A DNA stretch of 64,000 nucleotides from Streptomyces sp. NBC_01750. GTDB lineage: Bacteria; Actinomycetota; Actinomycetes; Streptomycetales; Streptomycetaceae. This document shows, piece by piece, positions 45,088 through 53,783 of this stretch. Location of the stretch: assembly GCF_035918095.1 (NCBI RefSeq), contig NZ_CP109137.1:3288001-3352000 (forward strand), given 5' to 3'. Both the position numbers and the translations under genes were made by a program. A model generated the notes under the pieces. It was not told the DNA's origin. It made no database searches and saw only the letters and a program-made list of their open reading frames with translations. Within the stretch, counting starts at the first letter, position 1; the number at the start of each line of letters is the position of its first letter.

Positions 45088-47036
45088 GCACGATGCCCGT
45101 GCGGCCTAACCACCGCAAGAACCGCGCCCGTCGTGTGGCGATAAGTGCGGCGGTGGTCGTCGTGGTGGCCGGGTTCAACGGGCCGGCGATGTGGCGCTTC
45201 GGCTCGGAGCAGTACCACGACTACGAGATCAACAAGCCGGAGTACAAGGCGGCCAACGGCCACTGGGACTTTCTGGACGTCCCCGCCGAGTACAAGATCA
45301 ACACGATTCACGCCGCGCTGCTGCACACCGGCAAGGTGCTGCTGATAGCGGGCTCCGGCAACAACCAGAAGAACTTCGACGCGAAGAAGTTCGAGTCGGT
45401 GCTGTGGGATCCGAAGACCAACGACTTCAAGATGATCCCCACGCCCAAGGACATGTTCTGCGCCGGGCACACCCAGCTGCCCGACGGAAAACTGCTGGTC
45501 GCGGGCGGCACCAAGAGGTACGAGAAGCTCAAGGGCGACACCACCAAGGCCGGCGGCCTGATGGTCGTCCACAATGAGGACCCCGACGAGCCCAAGACCC
45601 TGCCCGCCGGCACGAAGTTCACCGGCAAGGAGAGCGGCAAGACCTTCGTGTCCAAGGACCCGGTCCTGGTGGAGAAGGCGAAGAAGGTCTTCGACAAGAA
45701 GACCGGCAGGTTCCTGCGCAACGACCCCGGTCTCGGCCGTATCTATGTCGAGGCCGAGGAGTCCGGGAAGGACTACGAGACCGGTACCGAGGACAACTAC
45801 CGGGTGCAGGGCCTCAACGGCTCGGACGCCCGCAATGTCTACGGCATCGCGCAGAAGCTCGCGCTCGACAAGAAGGACTTCCAGGGCATCAAGGAGGCCT
45901 ACGAGTTCGATCCGGTGGCGGAGAAGTACATCACCGTCGACCCGATGAACGAGGCCCGCTGGTACCCGACGCTGACCACGCTCAAGGACGGCAAGGTCCT
46001 CTCGCTCTCCGGTCTCGACGAGATCGGGCAGATCGTCCCCGGCAAGGACGAGATCTACGACCCGAAGACCAAGACCTGGAAGTACACCGGGATCATCCGG
46101 AAGTTCCCCACCTACCCGGCGATCTTCCTGATGGACAATGGCAAGCTCTTCTACTCCGGCTCGAACGCCGGGTACGGGCCCGCCAACGTCGGCCGTGCCC
46201 CGGGCGTCTGGGATCTGGAGACGAACAAGTTCGACAAGATCCCGGGCCTGAGCGACCCGGACAGGATGGAGACCTCGGCGACCGTCATGCTGCCGCCCGC
46301 CCAGGACCAGCGGTTCATGGTCATCGGCGGTGGCGGGGTCGGCGAGTCCGAGAAGGCCAGCGAGAAGTCCCGGCTGGTCGACCTCAAGGCGCCGAACCCC
46401 CGCTTCAAGGACGGCGCTTCACTCGAGAAGGGCACCCGCTATCCGAGCGCCTCGCTGCTGCCCGACGACTCGGTCCTGGTCACCGGCGGCTCCGCGGACT
46501 ACCGCGGACGCGGCGGCTCCAATGTCCTCCAGGCGCGTACGTACGACCCGAAGACCGGCACGTACAAGCGGGTCGCCGACCCCGCGGTGGGGCGCAACTA
46601 CCACTCCGGCTCGGTGCTGCTCCCCGACGGCCGCGTCATGATCTTCGGTTCGGACTCGCTCTTCGCGGACAAGGCCAACACCAAGCCGGGCGTCTTCGAG
46701 CAGCGCATCGAGATCTACACTCCGCCGTACCTCTACAGGGACTCCAAGCCCGAGGTGAGCGGCGGGCCGAAGGCCATCAAGCGTGGGGACACGGGCACGT
46801 TCAAGGTCAAGAACGCCGCGTCCGTGAAGACGGCGAAGCTGCTGCGGCCGAGCGCCGTCACGCATGTCACCGACACCGACCAGCGCTCGATCGCGCTGGA
46901 CATGAAGAAGACGGCGGACGGAATCCAGGTCACCGTGCCGAAGAACCGGGCGCTGGTGCCGTCCGGCTGGTACATGCTCTTCGTGACGGACGACAAGGGC
47001 ACCCCGTCCGAGGGTGTGTGGGTCGAGGTGCCGTAG
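45084..47036 (+). CDS. glxA: Radical copper oxidase GlxA
   Basis: This 650-residue membrane-anchored mononuclear copper radical oxidase has an N-terminal anchor helix (about 17-32) and a kelch-like propeller with an additional C-terminal domain. The Cys-Tyr cofactor pair is visible as Cys126 (DMFCAGHT) and Tyr294 (ARWYPTL, with a stacking Trp next to it). Copper ligands appear as Tyr-His in GRNYHSGS and the C-terminal His in VTHVTDTDQRS. It oxidises an aldehyde or alcohol of the glucan made by CslA, producing H2O2, and is needed for tip glucan deposition. It ends at a strong terminator. Confidence 0.96.
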   Translation: MSTMPVRPNHRKNRARRVAISAAVVVVVAGFNGPAMWRFGSEQYHDYEINKPEYKAANGHWDFLDVPAEYKINTIHAALLHTGKVLLIAGSGNNQKNFDAKKFESVLWDPKTNDFKMIPTPKDMFCAGHTQLPDGKLLVAGGTKRYEKLKGDTTKAGGLMVVHNEDPDEPKTLPAGTKFTGKESGKTFVSKDPVLVEKAKKVFDKKTGRFLRNDPGLGRIYVEAEESGKDYETGTEDNYRVQGLNGSDARNVYGIAQKLALDKKDFQGIKEAYEFDPVAEKYITVDPMNEARWYPTLTTLKDGKVLSLSGLDEIGQIVPGKDEIYDPKTKTWKYTGIIRKFPTYPAIFLMDNGKLFYSGSNAGYGPANVGRAPGVWDLETNKFDKIPGLSDPDRMETSATVMLPPAQDQRFMVIGGGGVGESEKASEKSRLVDLKAPNPRFKDGASLEKGTRYPSASLLPDDSVLVTGGSADYRGRGGSNVLQARTYDPKTGTYKRVADPAVGRNYHSGSVLLPDGRVMIFGSDSLFADKANTKPGVFEQRIEIYTPPYLYRDSKPEVSGGPKAIKRGDTGTFKVKNAASVKTAKLLRPSAVTHVTDTDQRSIALDMKKTADGIQVTVPKNRALVPSGWYMLFVTDDKGTPSEGVWVEVP

Positions 47037-47070
47037 ATCCGCAGCGCGGCAGGTCCGCAAGCGCTTGACC

Positions 47071-47120
47071 GTACGGGAGAGGGCCCAGCAGCTTCTCGGC
47101 TGCTGGGCCCTCTCCCGTAC
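47071..47120. terminator. Bidirectional terminator between glxA and cslZ
   Basis: A 21-bp perfect stem (GTACGGGAGAGGGCCCAGC plus complement) with an 8-nt loop lies between the convergent genes. Confidence 0.9.
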
Positions 47121-47128
47121 CGCGAAAG

Positions 47129-48133
47129 CTACTTGGTGTTGCGCGCCAGACCGAGCGCGTACTCCGGCCACCACTCGCCCGCCTTGGGCCCGCCCTTGCA
47201 GTCACCGTCCGACTCACCGGGCCGCTTCACCCACAGATACGCGTCGACCAGCGGGTCACCGGTCCTGGCGGTGGGCTCCTCGCCGAGCGCGCGGCCCGGC
47301 GGATTGCACCAGTTCTCCTTCGGGTCGCCGCCGGTGTACGGGCCGTTGCCGTTGCGGCTGGTGTCGATGACGAAGTGCTTTCCGCCGACCTTCGCGGAGA
47401 GCTTCTTGCCGAAGTCCTTGCTCAACGCGGTCGGAAAGAAGTTGGAGACATTGACGGAGAAGCCGTCCGCCTTGTCGATGCCGGCCCGCTGGAGCGGCTC
47501 GAAGAGCGCATCGGGCTGGGACCAGCCGGCGTTGCCCGCGTCCAGGTACACCTTCGTGTTCGGCTGCCGCTTCAGCCGCTCGACCGCGCCCTTGAGCAGG
47601 TCGAAGCGCTCCTCGTGGAACTCCTGCGGCGTACAGCTGTCGACCAGGTGCAGCACCGCGTCCGGCTCCAGGATCACCGTGGCCCGCCGGTCGCCGATAC
47701 CTCGCGCGACCTTGTCCACCCATGCCCGGTAGGCGTCGCCGTCTGCCGCGCCGCCCTTGGAGAACTGGCCGCAGTCACGGTGCGGAATGTTGTAGAGGAC
47801 CAGCAGCGCGTCCCGGTCGGTCTTGGCGGCCGCCTCGGTGAAGCCCTTCGCCTCGGACTCCGGATTGTCCGGACCGATCCACTCACCGACCGGCTGACCC
47901 GCGATCTTCGTGATCAGCTCGGCGTTCTTGTCGTCGCCGTCCTTACGGTAGGAGGCGACCTGCTTGGCGGCCTTCCCGTCGGGATTGACCCAGTACGGAT
48001 CCTTCTCCTTGGGCTGCTGGCTCACCACCGGCTTCTTGTCCTCGTCCCCGTCGGACGAGCAGCCCGCCAGCAGCAGCACCGCCCCCGCCACGGCCACGCA
48101 CAGCCGGGCACGCCCGGTGCAACTCCCGTACAT
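47129..48133 (-). CDS. cslZ: GH6 endoglucanase lipoprotein CslZ
   Basis: This 334-residue lipoprotein has the lipobox LLLAGCSS (Cys near 25) and a Lys/Glu-rich spacer, followed by a GH6 cellulase domain. The catalytic regions are visible as YNIPHRDC, VILEPDAVLHLVDSC (acid side), SVNVSNFFPT and FVIDTSRNGNGP. The Cys pair matches the usual disulfides. It is the cellulase partner of CslA and GlxA, thought to trim or remodel the tip glucan. It is convergent with glxA across a shared terminator and starts after GGGGGAG. Confidence 0.92.
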   Translation of the reverse strand: MYGSCTGRARLCVAVAGAVLLLAGCSSDGDEDKKPVVSQQPKEKDPYWVNPDGKAAKQVASYRKDGDDKNAELITKIAGQPVGEWIGPDNPESEAKGFTEAAAKTDRDALLVLYNIPHRDCGQFSKGGAADGDAYRAWVDKVARGIGDRRATVILEPDAVLHLVDSCTPQEFHEERFDLLKGAVERLKRQPNTKVYLDAGNAGWSQPDALFEPLQRAGIDKADGFSVNVSNFFPTALSKDFGKKLSAKVGGKHFVIDTSRNGNGPYTGGDPKENWCNPPGRALGEEPTARTGDPLVDAYLWVKRPGESDGDCKGGPKAGEWWPEYALGLARNTK

Positions 48134-48321
48134 CCACTCCCCCTTGGGTGCACTGATTCCAGGCCGTCTCCAGGCGCCCCGTCCCGGACAAGACCGGTCG
48201 AATCCATCCTGGCACACCCGCCGTGAGCGCCACGAGGCCGGCTTCGCTTCGTGGACATCCTGTGACCGGGCAGCGGGGATATCATGTGCCAGCTGTTTCG
48301 TCACACTCCCTGGAGGAGGGC

Positions 48322-49053
48322 TTGGTCAGTGCTCGCATGGCTGCCCTGCTGGACGAGCTGGCATTGCAGCGGACCGACGGACTCGACGCGTCCTTCGCGC
48401 GTCGGTGCGCCGATGTCCTCGGCGTCGACGGACTGGCGGTCACACTCTCCGGCGACGATTCCTTCGGCGAACTGGTGTGGGCGAGCGACCCGGTGAGCGC
48501 CCGGCTGGACGACCTCCAGTTCACTCTCGGTGAAGGACCTGGCGCGGACGCGGCGGACGGCGGCGTGCTGGTACTCGACGCCGATCTCCGCCTGGTCCCA
48601 CGTTCACGCTGGCCCGGTTTCGTCTCCCCCGCCGAAACACTGGGCCTGCGCGCGGTCTTCGCCTTTCCCCTGCAGATCGGAGCCATTCAGGTGGGCGTAC
48701 TCACCTGCCGGCGGTCCACGCCGGGACCGCTCGACGCGACCGAACTGACCGATGCCCTGGTGCTCGCGGACGCACTGACCCTGACCCTGCTGGGGGACGT
48801 GGCACACGGATTCGCCGAGCATGCCTCGCTGCACCGTGCCGAAGTCCACCAGGCGACTGGGATGATCGCAGCGCGGCTGGGTGTCACACCCGCCGTGGCG
48901 CTCGTACGACTGCGAGCGCACGCATACGCGACAGAACGTCCCATCGTGGATGTGGCCAGGGACATCGTGGCGCGGAGGCTTCGGCTTCCCGCCGATGGGG
49001 TAGAGCGGGACGGCGACGACACCGGCACGCGAAACCCCGACGGAGTTGGGTGA
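48322..49053 (+). CDS. GAF and ANTAR domain protein (first of pair)
   Basis: This 243-residue protein has a GAF-like sensor domain (about 10-165, with FTLGEGPGADAADGG and LRAVFAFPLQIGAIQVGVL) and a C-terminal ANTAR domain (about 170-235, with AEVHQATGMIAARLGVTPAVAL). ANTAR domains bind paired hairpins in RNA and act in antitermination. The start was set at TTG 48322, which has GGAGG at good spacing; ATG 48337 is the alternative. It overlaps the next gene by GTGA, so the pair is cotranslated. The ligand is not known. Confidence 0.78.
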   Translation: MVSARMAALLDELALQRTDGLDASFARRCADVLGVDGLAVTLSGDDSFGELVWASDPVSARLDDLQFTLGEGPGADAADGGVLVLDADLRLVPRSRWPGFVSPAETLGLRAVFAFPLQIGAIQVGVLTCRRSTPGPLDATELTDALVLADALTLTLLGDVAHGFAEHASLHRAEVHQATGMIAARLGVTPAVALVRLRAHAYATERPIVDVARDIVARRLRLPADGVERDGDDTGTRNPDGVG

Positions 49054-49811
49054 CAAGGATGGACAGCACCTTGCGCGAACAACGGATCGCCTCGGCCTTC
49101 GTGGAGCTCGCCGACACTCTCGTCGCCGACTTCGACGTGATCGAATTACTGCACCGGCTGTCGAGCCACTGCGTCGACCTGCTGGACGTCGAGGCCGCCG
49201 GACTGATGCTCGTGAACCAGCGCGGCCAACTGCAGACCGCCGCGTCCTCCGACGAACGGTCCTGGCTGCTCGATCTGTTGGAGCTCCAGCACAGCGAGGG
49301 CCCCTGCCTGGACACATACGGCAGTGGTACGGCGGTACCGCCGATCTCGCTCGACAGCCGCGAAGCGAAGCTCCGCTGGCCGCAGTTCGCCGCACAGGCC
49401 CGGCAGTACGGCTTCGAGGCCACCTACGCCGTACCCCTGCGGCTGCGCGAGCACGTGATCGGCGCACTGAACTTCTTCCTGATGAATCACCAGGAGCAGC
49501 AGTCACGGGGGCAGTTGACACTGGCGCAGGCACTCGCGGACGCCGCCACGATCGGCATTCTGCAGCAGCGGACCATACAACAGGGTGAACTCCTCGTAGA
49601 GCAGCTGCAGTCGGCGCTCACCAGCCGGATCCGGGTGGAGCAGGCCAAGGGCATGCTCGCGGAGCGGTGGGGGGTCTCCGTGGACGAAGCGTTCGAGTCG
49701 ATGCGCCGGTACGCGCGGTCGAAGCGGGAACCGCTCTCGCGCCTTGCGCAGCAGATCGCCAACGGCACACTGCCTTCCGAGGCGCTGCGGTGGGCCGGCG
49801 ACGGGAACTGA
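49050..49811 (+). CDS. GAF and ANTAR domain protein (second of pair)
   Basis: This 253-residue paralogue has a GAF domain at about 15-165 (HSEGPCLDTYGSG) and a C-terminal ANTAR domain at about 175-240 (IRVEQAKGMLAERWGVSVDEAFESMRR, split here by function). The start is GTG 49050, overlapping the previous stop; an ATG at 49059 is also possible. The pair probably forms a heteromeric sensor that acts on a target mRNA. A small hairpin follows at 49839. Confidence 0.85.
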   Translation: MTRMDSTLREQRIASAFVELADTLVADFDVIELLHRLSSHCVDLLDVEAAGLMLVNQRGQLQTAASSDERSWLLDLLELQHSEGPCLDTYGSGTAVPPISLDSREAKLRWPQFAAQARQYGFEATYAVPLRLREHVIGALNFFLMNHQEQQSRGQLTLAQALADAATIGILQQRTIQQGELLVEQLQSALTSRIRVEQAKGMLAERWGVSVDEAFESMRRYARSKREPLSRLAQQIANGTLPSEALRWAGDGN

Positions 49812-49838
49812 GGGCGACGACGTCACGACAAGGCGTCA

Positions 49839-49856
49839 TCCGGCCTCTAGGCCGGA
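49839..49856 (+). terminator. Small hairpin after the GAF-ANTAR pair
   Basis: TCCGGCC and GGCCGGA pair across a TCTA loop, 27 bp after the stop. It is short, so termination is uncertain. Confidence 0.45.
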
Positions 49857-50149
49857 CCAGTTCCCCGCCCTAGGGTGTGGGGCAACGGCCCGGCTCACGT
49901 GAACCGGACCACAAGACCTCCTGCGCCGGCCCGGGCTTCTCCCGCAGCCCGGGCACCCGCGGTAGAGGACCGGCTCGGCCGGCGGCTCCGGGGGGAGCGC
50001 GTCGCCGGTCGAGCCAGGTTGCCGGTCGGGCCGGGTTGCCGGTCGGGCCAGGTTGCGGGTCGGGCCGGGTTGCCGCACTCCGGAGCGGCTCTCCGCGGCA
50101 TTCGCTTCCCGGTTCACCGCCCGGTTCACTTCCCGGTCCGCTTCTTGAT
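49857..50149. other. Intergenic region of short repeats beyond the class F sortase
   Basis: Apart from the 17-bp tandem array (50004-50071), this stretch holds imperfect 18-bp repeats near 50100-50150 (GTGAACCGGGA on the minus strand). No convincing gene is present; long open frames across it are repeat-driven. Confidence 0.5.
50004..50071. repeat. Tandem array, four 17-bp units
   Basis: Four copies of the consensus GCCGGTCGGGCCGGGTT follow each other with one or two changes per unit (CGAGCCA, CGGGCCG, CGGGCCA, GCGGGTC variants). The array is a candidate variable-number locus. Confidence 0.8.
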
Positions 50150-50833
50150 TCACTTCTCGGCGACACCGGTCAGATATGCCGACACCACCACATTGGCGCT
50201 GTACGTGCGCGTCGCCCGGTCGAAGGTGCCGCCGCAGGTGATCAGCCTCAGTTCCGCGCGCCCGTCCTTGCGCGGCCCGTAGACCTTCTTCGCATCGAAC
50301 CGGTCCCGGCCGAAGACCTGGACGTCGTCGATGGTGAATTCGGCGACCGAGCCGTCGGTCCTGGTCACCCGTACCTTCTCGCCGGGCTTGGCGGCACTGA
50401 GACCGTAGAAGACGGCCGGTTTCGTCTCGGTGTCGACATGGCCGACGAGCAGCGCGGCACCCACCGCGCCCGGCTGCGTACCCCTGCCGTACCAGCCGAC
50501 CGTGCGCGGCATCGCGTACGGAGGCGGGTCTATCGCACCCGTGACATCCAGGCCACGCGGGACCACCGCGGCGGTGATGCCTATCGACGGGATGTCCACC
50601 TGGTGCGGCTTCGCCGGCTGCATCGGGTCGTGGGCGGGCGGCAGGGGCACGCCGAGCGGGCGGCCGACCGCGGCCACATCGCCTGTGGTGGGGGCGGAGC
50701 TGCCGCCGGGGCCGCCGGTGACCTCGCGGCCCCACAGCCACAGCCCGAGCAGCAGTACCGCCCAGGCCACCCCGATGAGCAGCCGGCCGGTGCCGGCCGG
50801 ACGTTCGGCGGACATGTCAGTCTCGGCGGACAT
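50150..50833 (-). CDS. Class F sortase
   Basis: This 227-residue membrane-anchored transpeptidase has an N-terminal anchor helix (about 18-36) and a sortase barrel. Catalytic His is in LLVGHVDT near residue 128, Cys in LRLITCGG near 200 and Arg in TRTYSANVVV. The first six codons are tandemly duplicated (MSAETDMSAERP), so ATG 50815 is an alternative start. It starts one base after the stop of the upstream secreted-protein gene and is cotranscribed with it. Its substrate is uncertain, because the partner has no evident LPxTG-type motif. Confidence 0.88.
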   Translation of the reverse strand: MSAETDMSAERPAGTGRLLIGVAWAVLLLGLWLWGREVTGGPGGSSAPTTGDVAAVGRPLGVPLPPAHDPMQPAKPHQVDIPSIGITAAVVPRGLDVTGAIDPPPYAMPRTVGWYGRGTQPGAVGAALLVGHVDTETKPAVFYGLSAAKPGEKVRVTRTDGSVAEFTIDDVQVFGRDRFDAKKVYGPRKDGRAELRLITCGGTFDRATRTYSANVVVSAYLTGVAEK

Positions 50834-50834
50834 G

Positions 50835-51428
50835 TCAGTCAGCGTCCGTGCGCCGGCGCCGCGAGGTGCGGGAGGCCACGGCGACCGCCGCCACGCCCGC
50901 GAGGACCAGGCCGATCACGGTGTGCGGGGTTCCGGGGCCGGCGTCCTGCGGGTCCGCGTCGCGGGCGGCGAGCTCGGCGGCAGCGCCGCCGCCGCCCGCC
51001 CGTACCGGTGCGACGGGCGTCGACTGCTCGGTCGGCTCGTGCGTCGGCTGGTGGGTCTGCTGGTGCTGGACGACCTGGACGACCTGGACGCGGCCGGTGC
51101 CGGCGTGGGCATGGCCGTCGCAGGTGACGCTCACGTTGTACGTGCCGGGCTTCACGGTGGATTTGACCGACGTGTTCCCGAACAGCTGGGTGTTCTGTCC
51201 CTCCCGGCGCGACAGCTCGGCGTCCGCGACGAATCCCTGCGACGCGACGGCTCCCGTCGTGCCCTTGCAGCCCGTGACACGGAACTGCACCTCGCCGCCG
51301 GGTGAGGCGGAAGCCGGGGCGACCGTGACCTTCACGGAATCGCTTGCGTACGCGGTGGTGGCCGCGGGCGCCAGGACGAGTACGGTGGCCGCCCCTGCGG
51401 CACGGAGAGCAATCAAACCTGAACGCAT
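50835..51428 (-). CDS. Secreted membrane-anchored protein, partner of the class F sortase
   Basis: This 197-residue protein has a signal peptide (ALRAAGAATVLVLAPAATTAYA), an extracellular beta-rich domain with two Cys (about 30-105), and a His/Gln/Thr-rich linker. It ends with a membrane helix and basic tail (GLVLAGVAAVAVASRTSRRRR). The topology is that of a sorting substrate, but the residues before the helix (DAGPGTPHT) do not match LPxTG or LAxTG. The start has AGGAGG 6 nt upstream. It is the first gene of the sortase operon, so it is a plausible substrate or accessory factor. Confidence 0.75.
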   Translation of the reverse strand: MRSGLIALRAAGAATVLVLAPAATTAYASDSVKVTVAPASASPGGEVQFRVTGCKGTTGAVASQGFVADAELSRREGQNTQLFGNTSVKSTVKPGTYNVSVTCDGHAHAGTGRVQVVQVVQHQQTHQPTHEPTEQSTPVAPVRAGGGGAAAELAARDADPQDAGPGTPHTVIGLVLAGVAAVAVASRTSRRRRTDAD

Positions 51429-51522
51429 CGTGAACCTCCTGATACCCAAAAGATTCACTCGCGCCGGGCGTTTTCGCATCCGCAGGGGCCGGCTCACTGC
51501 TCCATATGGGCCTCTGACGTGC

Positions 51523-52302
51523 TCAGATACGGTCGACGAGATCCGCGATCGAATCGACCACAGTCGACGGCCGGAACGGATACTTGTCCACGGTCTCGCG
51601 GTTGGTGAGCCCGGTCAGCACCAGAAACGTCTCCATACCCGCTTCCAGGCCGGCCAGCACGTCGGTGTCCATCCGGTCGCCGATCATGGCGCTGGTCTCG
51701 GAGTGCGCACCGATCGCATTCAGTCCGGTCCGCATCATCAGCGGGTTCGGCTTGCCCGCGAAGTACGGATCCCTGCCCGTCGCCTTGGTGATCAGCGCGG
51801 CGACCGCACCGGTGGCGGGCAGCGGGCCCTCGGCGGAGGGGCCCGTCTCGTCGGGGTTGGTGCAGATGAACCGGGCCCCGGCGTTGATCAGCCGGATCGC
51901 CTTGGTGAGCGCCTCGAAGCTGTAGGTACGGGTCTCGCCGAGCACCACATAGTCGGGCTCGTGGTCGGTCAGTACATAGCCGATGTCGTGCAGGCAGGTC
52001 GTCAGGCCCGCCTCACCGATGACGTACGCCGTACCGCCGGGACGCTGGTCGTCCAGGAACTGCGCGGTGGCGAGCGCCGAGGTCCATATGTTCTCCACGG
52101 GCACATCCAGGCCCATCCGGGCGAGCCTGGCGTGCAGGTCGCGCGCCGTGTAGATGGAGTTGTTGGTCAGCACCAGGAACGGCGTCCCGGTCTCCCGCAG
52201 CTTCTTGATGAAGGCGTCGGCGCCCGGGATCGGCACGCCCTCGTGGATCAGGACACCGTCCATGTCGGTGAGCCAGGATTCGATCGGCTTGCGCTCTGCC
52301 AT
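51523..52302 (-). CDS. NagD-like HAD-IIA phosphatase
   Basis: This 259-residue HAD phosphatase has motif I LTDMDGVLIH (Asp nucleophile and second Asp present), motif II FLVLTNNSI, Lys in FAGKPNPLMM and the acidic motif IMIGDRMDTDV-like stretch MIGDRMDTDVLAG. The cap is of type IIA. Relatives dephosphorylate small sugar or nucleotide phosphates; NagD lies in amino sugar operons in E. coli, but here the gene stands alone. Upstream is a fossil of a solute-binding protein gene. Confidence 0.9.
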   Translation of the reverse strand: MAERKPIESWLTDMDGVLIHEGVPIPGADAFIKKLRETGTPFLVLTNNSIYTARDLHARLARMGLDVPVENIWTSALATAQFLDDQRPGGTAYVIGEAGLTTCLHDIGYVLTDHEPDYVVLGETRTYSFEALTKAIRLINAGARFICTNPDETGPSAEGPLPATGAVAALITKATGRDPYFAGKPNPLMMRTGLNAIGAHSETSAMIGDRMDTDVLAGLEAGMETFLVLTGLTNRETVDKYPFRPSTVVDSIADLVDRI

Positions 52303-52344
52303 CTGACGGGACTCCTGCCGTGTGCAGTGTGCAGTGTGCTGTTC

Positions 52345-52386
52345 TGGGACGCCGGAGGCACGGCTCTGTGGCCCTCCGGCGTCCCA
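52345..52386. terminator. Hairpin between the NagD-like gene and the fossil gene
   Basis: A 14-bp perfect stem (TGGGACGCCGGAGG and complement) with a 14-nt loop. It probably terminates leftward transcripts from the LAATG gene or the lost transporter gene. Confidence 0.7.
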
Positions 52387-52437
52387 GCCTAATCACGTGG
52401 TGCTGATCTTGACCCCGGCGGTGCCCAGGTACCGGTG

Positions 52438-52650
52438 TCAGCTGCCGGTCGCGGACTTCCAGTCGAGCAGTCGAGCAGTTTCCGGCCGTTCTACTGTGCG
52501 GGGCCGCTTTGACGAGCCCTGCGGCGTACGGCAGCGCGAAGGTGGTGGGCCTGCCGCCGTCCTTCGCCGGGAACCAGATGCCGAGATTCGGCATGGACGT
52601 GGACTCAAGTCCACTTGCCGTCGCCGGACTGTCACCGCCCTTGACCCTGT
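52438..52650 (-). pseudogene. Remnant of an ABC transporter solute-binding protein
   Basis: The minus strand encodes a fragment resembling the C-terminal half of phosphonate/iron-type solute-binding proteins (IWFPAKDGGRPTTFALPYAA and GLVKAAPH). After a one-base frameshift it continues as NGRKLLD, the expected next motif. An 8-bp direct duplication (52463-52470, 52471-52478) then shifts the frame again, and the frame closes at LDWKSATGS. Nothing of the rest of the gene is recognisable. The family match is from memory of motif order, so it is moderate evidence. Confidence 0.5.
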
Positions 52651-52664
52651 CGGAGCCGGAACGC

Positions 52665-53648
52665 TCAGCGTCGCCCGGCACGCAGCCGCCGGGAGGCCAG
52701 GACCAGCGCCCCGCTGCACAGCAGTACGGCACCGAGGGCGGCGCTGAGGCGGAGCGGCGGGCCGATGCCGGTCGCGGCGAGCTCGTCGGGAGTGGCGGTG
52801 GCCCCGGAACCGTCGCCGTCCACAACGGCGAAGTGGTAGTCGCCGGACTCACCCACCCAGTCGCCGTCGTCGCCCTGCCGCTGCACGATCGCGGCGTTGA
52901 CCGTGACCTGGTTGGGCGGGGTATCGGCGGCGAGGGCGACCCGGACCTTGACGGTGACCGACTTACGAGCCGGGACGACGAAGCCGGGGAACCCTCCGTC
53001 GAGGACCCCGACGACCTCGTCCTCGGCGGTCGTCTCGAGGGCGACGGGGCGCCAGCGGGCCGTCAGGTCGTCGTAGAACTCCAGGGCGACCCGGGCGGCG
53101 GTGAGACCGCTGTCGCGTCCGCTGAAGATCATCACCGGGTGGATGCTGCGGCAGCTCTCGCCGGTGGTGTTGGCGAGGTCGACGGACCACTCCTGGAAGC
53201 CGCCGCCGGGCCGGTGGGCGGTGGGGCCGCCGTGGATGCGGGTGTCGATGGGGAAGTCGGGGTCGGAGACCTTGCCGCAGGTGGGCTGCTGGTCCGCGGG
53301 CTTTCCGGCTCCGGGTACCGGCACCGGTACGGCGGCGGTCCGGGGCGGCGCGGGCCGCTCAGGTGCTCCCGCCCGCAGAGGCGCCGCGGCCCGCTCGGGT
53401 ACCGCGGCCGCCCGCAGAGGCGCCGCGGCCCGCTCGGGTACCGCGGCCTGCTCACGCGCCGCTGCCTGCTCACGCGACCCTGCTCGCTCAGGAGCCTCGG
53501 CGGGCCCGGGCGCCTGGGCGGGCCCGGCGGCGGTTTCGGCGGCGGCGCGTACGGTCACAGCAGCGGCCATCGCGGCGGAGCCGAAGAGCGCCGCGGGCGC
53601 GATCGCGGCCGCGGCGACTCCGACGGCGAGGGCATTGCGCAGTCGCAT
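52665..53648 (-). CDS. Cell-wall anchored protein with LAATG sorting signal
   Basis: This 327-residue secreted protein has a signal peptide ending near SAAMAAA. A low-complexity Ala/Pro/Glu/Arg stretch at about 35-110 includes a 13-residue unit duplicated exactly. A globular domain with two Cys covers about 115-275. The C-terminus has the sorting signal DELAATG, a hydrophobic helix and RRLRAGRR. LAxTG is the preferred motif of class E sortases, and one is encoded 8 kb away at 60894. It is monocistronic. Confidence 0.82.
   Translation of the reverse strand: MRLRNALAVGVAAAAIAPAALFGSAAMAAAVTVRAAAETAAGPAQAPGPAEAPERAGSREQAAAREQAAVPERAAAPLRAAAVPERAAAPLRAGAPERPAPPRTAAVPVPVPGAGKPADQQPTCGKVSDPDFPIDTRIHGGPTAHRPGGGFQEWSVDLANTTGESCRSIHPVMIFSGRDSGLTAARVALEFYDDLTARWRPVALETTAEDEVVGVLDGGFPGFVVPARKSVTVKVRVALAADTPPNQVTVNAAIVQRQGDDGDWVGESGDYHFAVVDGDGSGATATPDELAATGIGPPLRLSAALGAVLLCSGALVLASRRLRAGRR
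53371..53448. repeat. Perfect 39-bp tandem duplication in the LAATG protein gene
   Basis: Two identical 39-bp units (53371-53409 and 53410-53448) lie in frame and encode the repeated stretch AAAPLRAAAVPER in the stalk region. Confidence 0.9.
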
Positions 53649-53783
53649 GGGTGACCTTTGCTGTTCGGCTGCTCACGAACCGCCGGGGATCGCCCGGTCC
53701 TCCCCAAGACCCTGCCACGCGCGCGCGTTCGAGGGCGCTCTCCGAGGCCTCATACGGCCGTACAGCCTCCCAATTTCCCCCTA

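Noticed and set aside
50004..50160. CRISPR-like array.
   Set aside because: The 17-bp units are directly adjacent with no spacers. Nothing elsewhere in the window has repeat-spacer order or cas genes.
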